This document shows, in pieces, positions 1 through 6,965 of a stretch of DNA of 17,542 nt (the stretch's first letter is position 1; each line of letters opens with the position of its first letter). The position numbers and the translations under genes are program-made. Where the stretch lies: contig JBLSDH010000022.1 of the NCBI GenBank assembly GCA_052315415.1, positions 1 through 17,542 on the forward strand, written 5' to 3'. Below the pieces are notes generated by a model. That model saw nothing but the letters and a program-made list of their open reading frames with translations, was not told where the DNA came from and searched no databases. This stretch comes from Cuniculiplasma sp052315415. Its GTDB lineage: Archaea > Thermoplasmatota > Thermoplasmata > Thermoplasmatales > Thermoplasmataceae.

Positions 1-25
1 ATATCTTTTTATCAAACTCTTCCAT
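1..25 (-). CDS. 5' end of an unidentified gene running off the left edge
   Basis: An ATG at 25 opens a frame reading MEEFDKKI that stays open to the window edge. It is preceded by a strong Shine-Dalgarno sequence, AGGAGG (minus strand, 40-35), with a 9-base spacer. A second ATG at 32 sits too close to the SD and stops after six codons, so 25 is the better start. Eight residues are not enough to name the product. What makes the start notable is its leader: the SD is one arm of a perfect hairpin (33-60). That it is a gene start is an inference from the SD, the upstream TATA element and the conserved direction. Confidence 0.4.
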
Positions 26-28
26 TAT

Positions 29-76
29 TCATTGCCTCCTGTGGTTGTTCTTAGGAGGCATCCTTTTATGTTTCAT
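29..76 (-). other. possible 15-codon basic upstream reading frame
   Basis: A short frame starts at ATG 76 and ends at TGA 31-29, four bases before the ATG of the next gene. It would encode MKHKRMPPKNNHRRQ, rich in Lys, Arg and His. Its Pro-Pro codons (CCT CCT) are the anti-SD arm and its Arg-Arg codons (AGG AGG) are the SD of the downstream gene, so ribosomes translating it would open the hairpin. No clear SD precedes ATG 76, and an internal ATG exists at 61. A frame this short can occur by chance; treat as a candidate leader peptide only. Confidence 0.2.
33..60 (-). promoter_or_regulatory. leader hairpin sequestering the Shine-Dalgarno sequence
   Basis: TGCCTCCT and AGGAGGCA form a perfect 8-bp inverted repeat with a 12-base loop (33-40 and 53-60). 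In the minus-strand transcript the 5' arm TGCCTCCT pairs with the 3' arm AGGAGGCA, which contains the whole AGGAGG ribosome-binding site of the gene starting at 25. Five or six of the eight pairs are G-C, a stable stem in AT-rich surroundings. The structure should reduce translation unless it is opened by heat, a protein, a ligand or a translating ribosome. The repeat is seen directly; the regulatory role is inferred. Confidence 0.5.
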
Positions 77-140
77 GAAATTTATCCATTGTTGATGGAG
101 TTATTTCATTTGTTCTTACACAAGATTTGGGATACTATCT

Positions 141-153
141 TTTTATATTTTTT
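141..153 (-). promoter_or_regulatory. TATA element for the left-edge gene
   Basis: On the minus strand this reads AAAAAATATAAAA, a good archaeal TATA element. Initiation about 25 bases downstream would fall near 120 and give a leader of roughly 95 bases before the ATG at 25. A long leader with an SD contrasts with the near-leaderless arrangement at other promoters in this window. The stretch 90-240 otherwise shows no convincing reading frame. Confidence 0.4.
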
Positions 154-274
154 GGAATACTTTAACATACACTAAATTAAACATATTATGATTTTTTAAG
201 GAGAATATGAAACAAAATAAATTCAATTAAAAATCTATGAGGAACTTAAAAACCATTAAAATTTTTACTTTTTG

Positions 275-340
275 ACTGTCCTGAGAATTAATTATGCTAA
301 TAATAAAATGGGTTTTTGAATCATTTTATTTTAAGACAGT
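275..340. repeat. nested inverted repeat downstream of the DUF1641-like gene
   Basis: An inner perfect 9-bp inverted repeat, AATAAAATG (302-310) with CATTTTATT (322-330), has an 11-base loop. It is enclosed by an outer 6-bp pair, ACTGTC (275-280) and GACAGT (335-340). It lies 40 bases beyond the stop codon at 381 and could be a transcript end structure. It lacks a T-run directly after the stem on the minus strand, so a normal terminator is not clear. A tiny degenerate mobile-element remnant is another possibility. Confidence 0.35.
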
Positions 341-380
341 GCGAAAATATTTTATTATTTGTGAATTATTATAAATAAGT

Positions 381-857
381 TCATTTAAGTCCATTTTCTT
401 TCATTTCCTCTATTAACCTTTCACTGAGAACTTCAAGTTCTCTGATTAGAAATTCCATTCCGGGACTTTTGATTTCAGATAAGAGTTTTAAGGTTGAAAT
501 TTTTTCGGAGCTTGGTTTAACTTTGGGTGCATCTGACACTATGAATTCTAACACAACTCCAATAATATTAAAGAGTTTATTCCAAGGAATCTTATTAACC
601 TGCTCTTTCAAATATTCGAAGTCCACAGAGGATAAAATTTTATTCAAGATCTCTAAAATGGTTAAAAATGTTGAAAATGCCTGCAATAATTCCATGTTGC
701 TGGAATAATTGAATATCATATCCGATTGTTCGGATAAGGCATCAATGATTGCAAGAATCCCTGATTCTTGAAGTTTTTTCACTGTGATTATTGCCGGTTC
801 AACTTCAGATAGTTTTTGAAGCAAATTTCTTATTCTTTCGTTTTGATTTTCATCCAT
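381..857 (-). CDS. DUF1641-like small helical protein coupled to SQR
   Basis: A 158-residue protein counted from ATG 857; a TTG three codons upstream (866) is less likely. The ATG overlaps the stop of the SQR gene by one base (TGATG), so translation is probably coupled. The sequence is almost wholly helical and amphipathic, with hydrophobic stretches around residues 45-70 and 95-110 and a charged C-terminal helix (SPGMEFLI followed by Leu/Glu-rich sequence). There is no signal peptide, no clear transmembrane helix and no cysteine. The LQESGIL segment near residue 30 and the C-terminal helix recall DUF1641 proteins, which are often found beside sulfide:quinone oxidoreductases and formate dehydrogenases; this is pattern recognition, not a search. 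The function of the family is not established. Stable coupling suggests a partner or membrane adaptor of the SQR (inference). Confidence 0.7.
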   Translation of the reverse strand: MDENQNERIRNLLQKLSEVEPAIITVKKLQESGILAIIDALSEQSDMIFNYSSNMELLQAFSTFLTILEILNKILSSVDFEYLKEQVNKIPWNKLFNIIGVVLEFIVSDAPKVKPSSEKISTLKLLSEIKSPGMEFLIRELEVLSERLIEEMKENGLK

Positions 858-2029
858 CAATACCAACCCCCATATATGGAAGCAAGAAAATATTTTTCAT
901 AGATTGCATGTGCCATCTTCATCAATCTGTTTTTTCCCATTGATCTGCAATCTGGAAATGGAACGTTAGGCATTGTTATCTTATTCCTGAAATCACAGTA
1001 GGCTATCCAACCCGCATCTCCCGTATCGGATGCACACAATCCAACTGTATTGTAAGGAACTGGTTCATAGGAACCCAGAATGTCAGAGGCAACCATTGAT
1101 GCAACAGTATCAGCCTGAAAATGAGCAAAAACTCCTGCCATTCCAAGACCGATGGTTGGTGAGATTGCATCCCCAATTCCATAAATATCGTCATATTTTC
1201 TCGTTCTGAAATTGTTAATGTTGGAGTCAAGCCATCCGTTCTTTGAGACAATTTCAGGGTTCTTGTTAATAAAATCATGAGGTTTGTGAGGAGGTGCAAC
1301 AATTCCAAGATCATAATCAATTTGTTCCCCTGATTCTCCAATTAATTTTTTTGACTCACCTCTTATTTCAGATAGCTTGAATCCATTTATTGTATGGATG
1401 TCCCTCTCTGAAAGCCACTTTGTTACAGGATCTGAAATCACAGGGCCAAACATTGCCATTGGCTTTGGAGCCCAATGCGCCACAGTTATTTCTATATTTT
1501 TTCTAAGGCCCTTCTGTCTGAAATAATCATCAAGCATTAAAGCCATCTCCCATGGTACCGGAGGACATTTATACATCTGTGTCGTAACTCCTATAACGAT
1601 TTTCCCAGATTTGAATTCTGAAATTTTTTTTCTTAATTTCATTGCATTGTCCATGTCCCAAAAATGATATACATTTTCATAACCTGGAAACGATGTAACA
1701 TCAAATTTAACACCTGGTGAAAGAACAAGAATATCGTATGAAATTGTTTTTCCAGATACAACAATGGTTCGATTTTTTGCATCTATACTGGTTACTTCCC
1801 CCTTAATTGCATTAATTCCTGAGTTTGAAAAATTTTCTATACTCACACTTATCTGATTTGGTTCTCTGTTTCCAAGTGCCACAAGAGTATAGGAAGGTTG
1901 GAAGTCTGTTTTACCGTATTTATCTATTACCGTTATTTTTACATCTTGATTTTTCAGCAATTTATTGATTCTACTGGCTGCAATTCCGCCACCAGCTCCT
2001 GCTCCCACCACAACAATGTTTTTTACCAT
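857..2029 (-). CDS. sulfide:quinone oxidoreductase-like FAD flavoprotein
   Basis: A 390-residue two-dinucleotide-fold flavoprotein of the SQR / flavocytochrome c sulfide dehydrogenase family. Counted from ATG 2029, the FAD-binding GAGAGGG lies near residues 10-16, a redox cysteine in YKCPPVPWE is Cys155, the second FAD motif YGIGDA is at about 283-288, and a second cysteine in GLCASDTGD is Cys332. The end is a hydrophobic and aromatic amphipathic tail finishing GGWY, as in SQRs that sit on the membrane. These features support oxidation of sulfide to sulfur with electrons passed to quinone. No cysteine is present where the third active-site cysteine of classical type I SQR would lie (before Cys155), so the enzyme resembles the two-cysteine FCSD flavoprotein in this respect. 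The TTG at 2050 is an alternative start that adds seven residues before the natural beta strand MVKNIVVVGAG. Substrate is inferred from family; a related quinone-linked flavoprotein is possible. Confidence 0.8.
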   Translation of the reverse strand: MVKNIVVVGAGAGGGIAASRINKLLKNQDVKITVIDKYGKTDFQPSYTLVALGNREPNQISVSIENFSNSGINAIKGEVTSIDAKNRTIVVSGKTISYDILVLSPGVKFDVTSFPGYENVYHFWDMDNAMKLRKKISEFKSGKIVIGVTTQMYKCPPVPWEMALMLDDYFRQKGLRKNIEITVAHWAPKPMAMFGPVISDPVTKWLSERDIHTINGFKLSEIRGESKKLIGESGEQIDYDLGIVAPPHKPHDFINKNPEIVSKNGWLDSNINNFRTRKYDDIYGIGDAISPTIGLGMAGVFAHFQADTVASMVASDILGSYEPVPYNTVGLCASDTGDAGWIAYCDFRNKITMPNVPFPDCRSMGKNRLMKMAHAIYEKYFLASIYGGWY

Positions 2030-2049
2030 ACTTAAAATAGTACAACTCA

Positions 2050-2086
2050 ATTAATAAGATTTATCCATTACATATTCGTATTTATA
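2050..2086 (-). promoter_or_regulatory. promoter region of the SQR-DUF1641 pair
   Basis: Two TATA-like elements are visible on the minus strand. TATAAATA at 2086-2079 is the better match and would place initiation near 2058, giving a leader of about 29 bases without an SD. CTTATTAAT at 2058-2050 is weaker but lies 25 bases from ATG 2029, fitting a leaderless message. The sequence does not decide between them. Confidence 0.4.
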
Positions 2087-2101
2087 TGAAAAAGAATTAA
2101 A

Positions 2102-2130
2102 GTTAAAATATAGATTAATAAAATTTTAAC
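2102..2130 (-). terminator. AT-rich hairpin after tricorn
   Basis: GTTAAAAT (2102-2109) and ATTTTAAC (2123-2130) form a perfect 8-bp inverted repeat with a 13-base loop, starting five bases after the tricorn stop codon. On the minus strand it is followed by a T-rich tract (CTTTAATTCTTTTT). This fits transcription termination between tricorn and SQR. Such repeats arise easily in AT-rich spacers, so confidence is moderate. Confidence 0.4.
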
Positions 2131-2134
2131 CAGT

Positions 2135-5100
2135 TTATCTGGAAGTTTCTTCTGGCAGATCCTCATGGAATTTTTTAAGTTCTTCTAGCATTTGTCCTAT
2201 TGCATAATCCAGCTGTGGGTCTTTTCCATTGTAATAATCAATTGGTGTAAAAAGAACCTCCTCATCAGGCTCTGCTCCCCAGTTTTCCACCCCCCATCCC
2301 ACATCCTTGAACCAGTATGAAAATTCAGGCTGAGTTAGTGTTGTGCCATCAATAAGCTTCCTCTTTGGATATATTCCCACAACTCCTCCCCAGGTTCTTT
2401 CACCTATTAGCTTTCCCAGCTTCATCAACTTGAATGAATGACTGAAAATATCACCATCAGAAGCAGCATACTCGTTTGTTATGGCAATCATTGGACCCTT
2501 GACTGAATTTGCAGGATACGGTGACAATATGCCCCTTCTGGGTTTGTCATAGCCTATTCTTCCCTTATGTAGTTGTCTTAAAACCAGTTGAGATACGAAT
2601 CCTCCTCCATTGTATCTGACATCTATTATTATTGCATCCTTTGATATTTCGCTAACAAAAAGCCTGAAAAATTCACGAAGACCGTTGATCCCCATATCAG
2701 GAATGTGAATGTACCCAACTCTTCCACCCGTCTTTTCATGAACATATCTTCTGTTGTTCTCAACCCAGCTTCTATATCTTATGAATTTATCGTCCTCCAT
2801 TGGCTTGACAAAAACCCTTTTGGATTCTCCATTGCCATCCCTGAAAGTCATCTGAAGCATCTGATTATTCCTGTTAGAAAATATCTCATACATTTTTGAA
2901 AGAGAGGTTACCCTTTCACCCTCAACTGATTCAAGTACCCATCCTTCCTCAGGTATAATATTTGAGAGATAGAATGGACTCTTTTCATTCTCATTGGATG
3001 GATCACCCATGTGCAATTTTTTCAGAACACACTTTCCATTTTCCATAGTGAAGTCTGCACCAAACCTTCCAAATTTCAAAGGATTTATGGTTGTGTAAAA
3101 ACCGTCATTTTCATATGAGTGGGAAGTGCCATATTCCCCCTGCATCTCCTGTATTACATTACTCAACTCAAATCTGGTGGAGCACCTTTCAGCAAGCTTT
3201 CTGTACTTTTCATAAATCCTTTCTGAGACGTTGTTTGCCTTTTTCTCATTCCAATAATTATCTCTTGCAAGCTGCCAAGCTTCATCGTACATTTGCAAAA
3301 AGTCTTCTCTCATATTGCTTGATATCAGTATTTTGTCCACATCAACACTTTCCTTTTCCTCTTTTTCAATGCTTCTAATGAAGTATCTTTTTTCTCCTGT
3401 TGAAAAGAATATGTCCTTTTTATCATATGAGAATTCCAATCTTGTTATGTCTCCCTCAACCTTTTTCATCTTTCTCTCTTTCAGATCATATTTGTAAAGT
3501 GTTCCTGGGTCACCCTTTGCTGATGAAAGAAATTCATTCTGATAATCTCTCTTTAATATGTAAATACCGGATTCATAAGATATAATTGATGCATAATCTC
3601 CGTTGTCCAGAGGTAGGGGTGAAGCTCTAAATATTGCATTACTCAGATCATATTCCTCTGCTTTTACATTTAATTCTGCTAATCCTGTAAATGGGTTCAC
3701 ATCATTTTTTTTCAATGGAATAACAAATGGCTTGGATATTGAATTAAATGCAAAATTAAAATTAAGATCGTCTCTTACAGGATCGAGAGACCTTTCAGAA
3801 AGATAATACAAATATCTGCCAGATGGATCAATTTCAGGTGAAAAATCTCTTCCTGTATCAGATGACAGATCGTATGTCTTTCTCTCAGAAATATTGAATA
3901 TTCTGATCTTTGAGAATGAATAATTGGAATCTATCGCTTGTGCATGATGATAGGAGTAGGTAATGAATTTTTCGTCATCAGATATTGAGAAGTCGTTTAG
4001 GTATGAAACTCTGCTTCTGTCAACCATCACAGTGTTTCCGTTTTCAGTATTAATCATCATAAGCTCAAATCTGTCATTTGAAAAAACAATATACTTCCCC
4101 GATTTGGATATCTTAATTTTGTATATGTTTCCGAAATCGCCCCTGTATTCTTTACTTTCATGATTCTTGAGACTGAATGATTTCACCATATCTCCCTTTG
4201 TTGAGCCAAGAATGTAATATACCATATCACCAGAGATGACACTATTTCTAATCCTCAATTTTTCATCAATCTTAATTCTTGATTCCACCCTGTAATCTGT
4301 TACAAAACTCTGACCCCTTGAAACTATGGAAAGTTTTGATCTGTCATAGAAGTTAATATTCTCCAGAAATTCACTTGCCTTAAAGCTCAATCGCGCATCA
4401 TCGGGTTCACCCATAGGAATATCGAGTTTCTTGCATTCTGAAGTTTTTACATTCATTAAATATATGTTTCCTTCCATGGAAAACACTATTAGGTCCCCAT
4501 ATGAATTGAGATGCCTTGGGTAATAATTGTGGAATGATGTGTGCCTTTTGAGATCCTTTCCCTCCAAATCAGTTGAATATATCTCACCAGAGCCCTCCAA
4601 ATCTGTAACAAAATATAGTCTATCGTTGCATATAACAGGACTTGAAACATGTGTCCTAATATCAACAATTTTCCTGAAACCGGCGGAAATATTACCCCTC
4701 CATATTTTTCCTCTCTGTCCACCTTTATATCCCTTGAAGTGATAAAGCTCAATTGTGTTTCGTCCGATGAAGATGTCTCCATCCTTCTCCATATAATGGT
4801 TCACGGCACCAAGGGGCAGCTCTTTAAAATTTGTTTCTTCATTGTCGAAAACGTATGGAAATACCATCCAGGTAAATGGCTTGAACAAATCTGTAGAAAA
4901 CACAATTTTACCATCGGAGGTGAATCCTGCGATATCAGTGAACATTCTTCTATTCACAGATTTTCCACCGAGATATGTGAGCCTTTTCTCTTTTCTCTCA
5001 GTAATGTCATATGTATATAGATCTGCAGAACTTATATCCCTACCTGATAATACTCTGTAAACTATTCTTTTTCCATTTTTGTAATATCTTACATTTGATG

Positions 5101-5227
5101 GTACACCTTCAGGCTTAACCAACAATGATAATTTTCCATAAGATATATCATATTCCCATATGCTGTCTTTTGATATGAAAACAACTTTGTTTTCATATAT
5201 ATCAGGATTCATCAGATATGATTGCAT
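2135..5227 (-). CDS. tri: tricorn protease
   Basis: A 1030-residue tricorn protease, the self-assembling cytosolic peptidase that trims peptides released by the proteasome before aminopeptidases finish them. Order of parts: six- and seven-bladed beta-propellers (about 1-300 and 300-630), a helical linker (640-710), a PDZ domain (about 715-810) and the serine protease core (815-1030). The catalytic tetrad can be placed: Ser702-His703 (GTSHSYE), nucleophile Ser923 (AASDGD) and Glu981 (VENWG). The spacings agree with Ser745/His746/Ser965/Glu1023 of the Thermoplasma enzyme to within one residue. Arg93-Arg94 (NRRMFTD) correspond, by alignment from memory, to the pair that anchors the substrate C-terminus, and Asp894 (GYDKPRRG) to the P1 pocket aspartate favouring basic residues. 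It is intact and close to full family length. The start ATG 5227 sits about 21 bases after the centre of a strong TATA element, so the message is probably leaderless. None of the interacting aminopeptidase factors F1-F3 is adjacent. Confidence 0.98.
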   Translation of the reverse strand: MQSYLMNPDIYENKVVFISKDSIWEYDISYGKLSLLVKPEGVPSNVRYYKNGKRIVYRVLSGRDISSADLYTYDITERKEKRLTYLGGKSVNRRMFTDIAGFTSDGKIVFSTDLFKPFTWMVFPYVFDNEETNFKELPLGAVNHYMEKDGDIFIGRNTIELYHFKGYKGGQRGKIWRGNISAGFRKIVDIRTHVSSPVICNDRLYFVTDLEGSGEIYSTDLEGKDLKRHTSFHNYYPRHLNSYGDLIVFSMEGNIYLMNVKTSECKKLDIPMGEPDDARLSFKASEFLENINFYDRSKLSIVSRGQSFVTDYRVESRIKIDEKLRIRNSVISGDMVYYILGSTKGDMVKSFSLKNHESKEYRGDFGNIYKIKISKSGKYIVFSNDRFELMMINTENGNTVMVDRSRVSYLNDFSISDDEKFITYSYHHAQAIDSNYSFSKIRIFNISERKTYDLSSDTGRDFSPEIDPSGRYLYYLSERSLDPVRDDLNFNFAFNSISKPFVIPLKKNDVNPFTGLAELNVKAEEYDLSNAIFRASPLPLDNGDYASIISYESGIYILKRDYQNEFLSSAKGDPGTLYKYDLKERKMKKVEGDITRLEFSYDKKDIFFSTGEKRYFIRSIEKEEKESVDVDKILISSNMREDFLQMYDEAWQLARDNYWNEKKANNVSERIYEKYRKLAERCSTRFELSNVIQEMQGEYGTSHSYENDGFYTTINPLKFGRFGADFTMENGKCVLKKLHMGDPSNENEKSPFYLSNIIPEEGWVLESVEGERVTSLSKMYEIFSNRNNQMLQMTFRDGNGESKRVFVKPMEDDKFIRYRSWVENNRRYVHEKTGGRVGYIHIPDMGINGLREFFRLFVSEISKDAIIIDVRYNGGGFVSQLVLRQLHKGRIGYDKPRRGILSPYPANSVKGPMIAITNEYAASDGDIFSHSFKLMKLGKLIGERTWGGVVGIYPKRKLIDGTTLTQPEFSYWFKDVGWGVENWGAEPDEEVLFTPIDYYNGKDPQLDYAIGQMLEELKKFHEDLPEETSR

Positions 5228-5242
5228 AGATCGTTATTTCAT

Positions 5243-5253
5243 ATTTATATAAA
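5243..5253 (-). promoter_or_regulatory. TATA element of tricorn
   Basis: The minus strand reads TTTATATAAAT, centred about 21 bases before ATG 5227. Initiation at the usual distance falls on or beside the start codon, implying a leaderless transcript. The preceding T-rich TTGTTTTT could also serve as the end of the mer transcript. Confidence 0.55.
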
Positions 5254-5282
5254 AACAATGAGTGATTTATATGCTGAATTCA

Positions 5283-6683
5283 TCATTCAATACAACAACT
5301 CATCCTGTTTATATCTCTTATAAGGGACTGGGCTGCTGTTTTAATTATTTCCCCCCTTGTAGGGAAAGCAAATGGTGTGTCAATCAGTGATCTGTAAGTC
5401 TGATTTTCTGCAATTAGATGAGAAAGAATTGGTGCAAATTCTGAAGCACCCTCCATACATATCTCAGCCCCAAGTAACCTTCCATCACTTTGGGAGACAA
5501 AAATTGATGCATGCCCTTTTTCATTCATCATTGAAGATCTTACATTGGCTGACGCTGTAACAAATCCTTTTCTATAATCTATTTTTCTTTCTATTAGTTG
5601 CTTCTCTGAAAAACCTACAAGCAAAATATTTGGTCTGGTAAATATAACCTCAGGATAGGAAAGATGATTTATTTTAAAATTCCCTCCCATTATATTTTCA
5701 GCGGCAATCATACCCTCCCTTGCAGCAGTTGTCTCCAGGTATCTTTCCTTGCGTATGCAATCACCTGCCCCATATATATGGGAATTCGTTGTTTTCATTC
5801 CATCATCAACAATTATGTAACCATTACTGTCCAATTTAACTGATACTTTTTCAAGGTTTAGATTCTCAGTGTTTGGAATTCTCCCTGTTGCTACCATCAC
5901 TGATTGTGTCTCAATGATATGATTCTTTCCTTCTTTTAAAATGTGTATTTTAGAAAGATCTTCCTGCTCCTCCACATATCTTATGGTGGAATTTTCATGA
6001 ATTTTTATACCACACTGTTCCAGTGATTCCTTTATTGTGTTTCTGGTCTCATCTGAAAATTTCCCAAGTATTGTTCCTCTAGTAATAATTTGAACTTCAA
6101 CACCTAGCAATGAGAGTGCCTGACCAATTTCACATGCAATATATCCACCACCCAATATAACCAAACTCTCTGGAAACCTTTTCAAATTCCATATGGTATC
6201 GCTTGTTATGAATTTCGAAAGGCCTTCAATTAGAGGAATTTTTGGGTGTGATCCAGTTGCAACAACATAATTTTCAGCTTTAATTGTGAATTCCTCATCA
6301 TGATTATTAATTCTCAGACTTTCATTGTAATCAAATTTCCCAATACCTTCAATGTATGTAACATTACCATAATACTTCAAAACTTCCTCATATTTTGTAA
6401 TTCTTGATCTCTCCTTAAAATCCTTAATTCTTTCCATTATCTCCTTAAGAGAAATTTCTGAATCCACCTTATTGACATTTGTCAAATTTGAATTTCGAAA
6501 ACTATCTGCAAACGCAAGCAGATGTTTTGAGGGAACACACCCCCTGTTAACACATGTTCCTCCTATTTGACCATTTCCTATCATTGCTACCTCAATCTGG
6601 TTTTTAGTGATTTCAGAGATGTGAATTGCTGCTGAGAAGGCTGAAGCTCCGTTTCCAATTATTGCAACGTCAAAAATCTTCAT
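5283..6683 (-). CDS. merA: mercuric reductase, lacking a fused metal-binding domain
   Basis: A 466-residue pyridine-nucleotide disulfide oxidoreductase with the marks of MerA, which reduces Hg(II) to volatile Hg(0) with NAD(P)H in the cytoplasm. Visible: N-terminal FAD motif GNGASA (10-15), redox pair Cys44/Cys49 in GGTCVNRGC, NAD(P)-binding GGGYIACE (178-185) with Tyr181 where MerA carries an active-site tyrosine, second FAD motif YGAGDC (304-309), and the diagnostic C-terminal cysteine pair Cys463-Cys464 in MSCCIE that hands mercury to the redox cysteines. The HxxxxE of ordinary disulfide reductases is absent, as expected for MerA. The tyrosine usually found at that place (Tyr605 in the Bacillus enzyme) is Phe440 here, with Glu445 kept. 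The N-terminal HMA domain of many MerA proteins is not fused but encoded by the gene one base upstream. ATG 6683 starts right after the upstream TAA (TAATATG), with a GAGG about 10 bases ahead. Confidence 0.93.
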   Translation of the reverse strand: MKIFDVAIIGNGASAFSAAIHISEITKNQIEVAMIGNGQIGGTCVNRGCVPSKHLLAFADSFRNSNLTNVNKVDSEISLKEIMERIKDFKERSRITKYEEVLKYYGNVTYIEGIGKFDYNESLRINNHDEEFTIKAENYVVATGSHPKIPLIEGLSKFITSDTIWNLKRFPESLVILGGGYIACEIGQALSLLGVEVQIITRGTILGKFSDETRNTIKESLEQCGIKIHENSTIRYVEEQEDLSKIHILKEGKNHIIETQSVMVATGRIPNTENLNLEKVSVKLDSNGYIIVDDGMKTTNSHIYGAGDCIRKERYLETTAAREGMIAAENIMGGNFKINHLSYPEVIFTRPNILLVGFSEKQLIERKIDYRKGFVTASANVRSSMMNEKGHASIFVSQSDGRLLGAEICMEGASEFAPILSHLIAENQTYRSLIDTPFAFPTRGEIIKTAAQSLIRDINRMSCCIE

Positions 6684-6684
6684 A

Positions 6685-6912
6685 TTATAATTCCCTCATT
6701 TTCATTGCCCTGTATCCTGTTTTTTCAGAAAAAACCGGATTCATTAGTATTTCATTTTCCCCTACTGTTTTATCATCATAGTATACCAAAGCCTCTCTTT
6801 TTTCATAGTTCACTTTTGCATTTACACCTTTCATAGAATTGAGTGACCTTTCAATGGTGATTGCACAATCATTGCAGTTCATTCCAAAAATTTTTAATTT
6901 CATTTCACTCAT
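6685..6912 (-). CDS. HMA-domain metal-binding protein (MerP / NmerA-like)
   Basis: A 75-residue protein made of one heavy-metal-associated ferredoxin-like fold (beta-alpha-beta-beta-alpha-beta). The metal site is GMNCNDC with Cys13 and Cys16. There is no signal peptide, so unlike periplasmic MerP it stays in the cytoplasm. Standing one base upstream of merA, it most likely replaces the fused NmerA domain and passes Hg(II) to MerA. A copper chaperone role (CopZ-like) cannot be excluded from the fold alone, but no copper ATPase is near. ATG 6912 is chosen because it lies about 22 bases after the TATA centre; ATG 6903 is in frame and possible. The residue next to Cys13 and the loop differ from the usual copper chaperone MTCxxC form. 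Confidence 0.85.
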   Translation of the reverse strand: MSEMKLKIFGMNCNDCAITIERSLNSMKGVNAKVNYEKREALVYYDDKTVGENEILMNPVFSEKTGYRAMKMREL

Positions 6913-6930
6913 GAAAAATGATTTTCTTTA

Positions 6931-6938
6931 TTTATAAA
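6931..6938 (-). promoter_or_regulatory. TATA element of the HMA-merA operon
   Basis: The minus strand reads TTTATAAA inside CTTTTTATAAATAAAG. Its centre is about 22 bases before ATG 6912, so transcription should begin at or within a few bases of the start codon. This makes HMA-merA a unit independent of the aldehyde dehydrogenase upstream. Confidence 0.55.
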
Positions 6939-6946
6939 AAGAAATT

Positions 6947-6962
6947 GTTAATAAAAATTAAC
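6947..6962. promoter_or_regulatory. perfect inverted repeat upstream of the mer promoter
   Basis: GTTAAT-N4-ATTAAC is a perfect 6-4-6 inverted repeat in the 53-base gap between the aldehyde dehydrogenase stop (6966) and the HMA gene. It ends 8 bases upstream of the TATA element, overlapping the place where TFB-recognition and activator contacts occur. It could be an operator for a metal sensor, or a weak stem for the end of the aldehyde dehydrogenase transcript, since T-rich sequence follows on the minus strand. No mer regulator gene is in the window. Confidence 0.35.
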
Positions 6963-6965
6963 CAC

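Noticed and set aside
1003..1341. A 112-residue minus-strand frame inside the SQR gene
   Set aside because: It is an alternative frame within the strongly coding SQR sequence, with low-complexity composition and no start signal.
2030..2050. TTG at 2050 as the SQR start
   Set aside because: It adds seven residues (including a cysteine) before a typical Rossmann-fold first strand beginning at ATG 2029. Not excluded if transcription begins near 2058.
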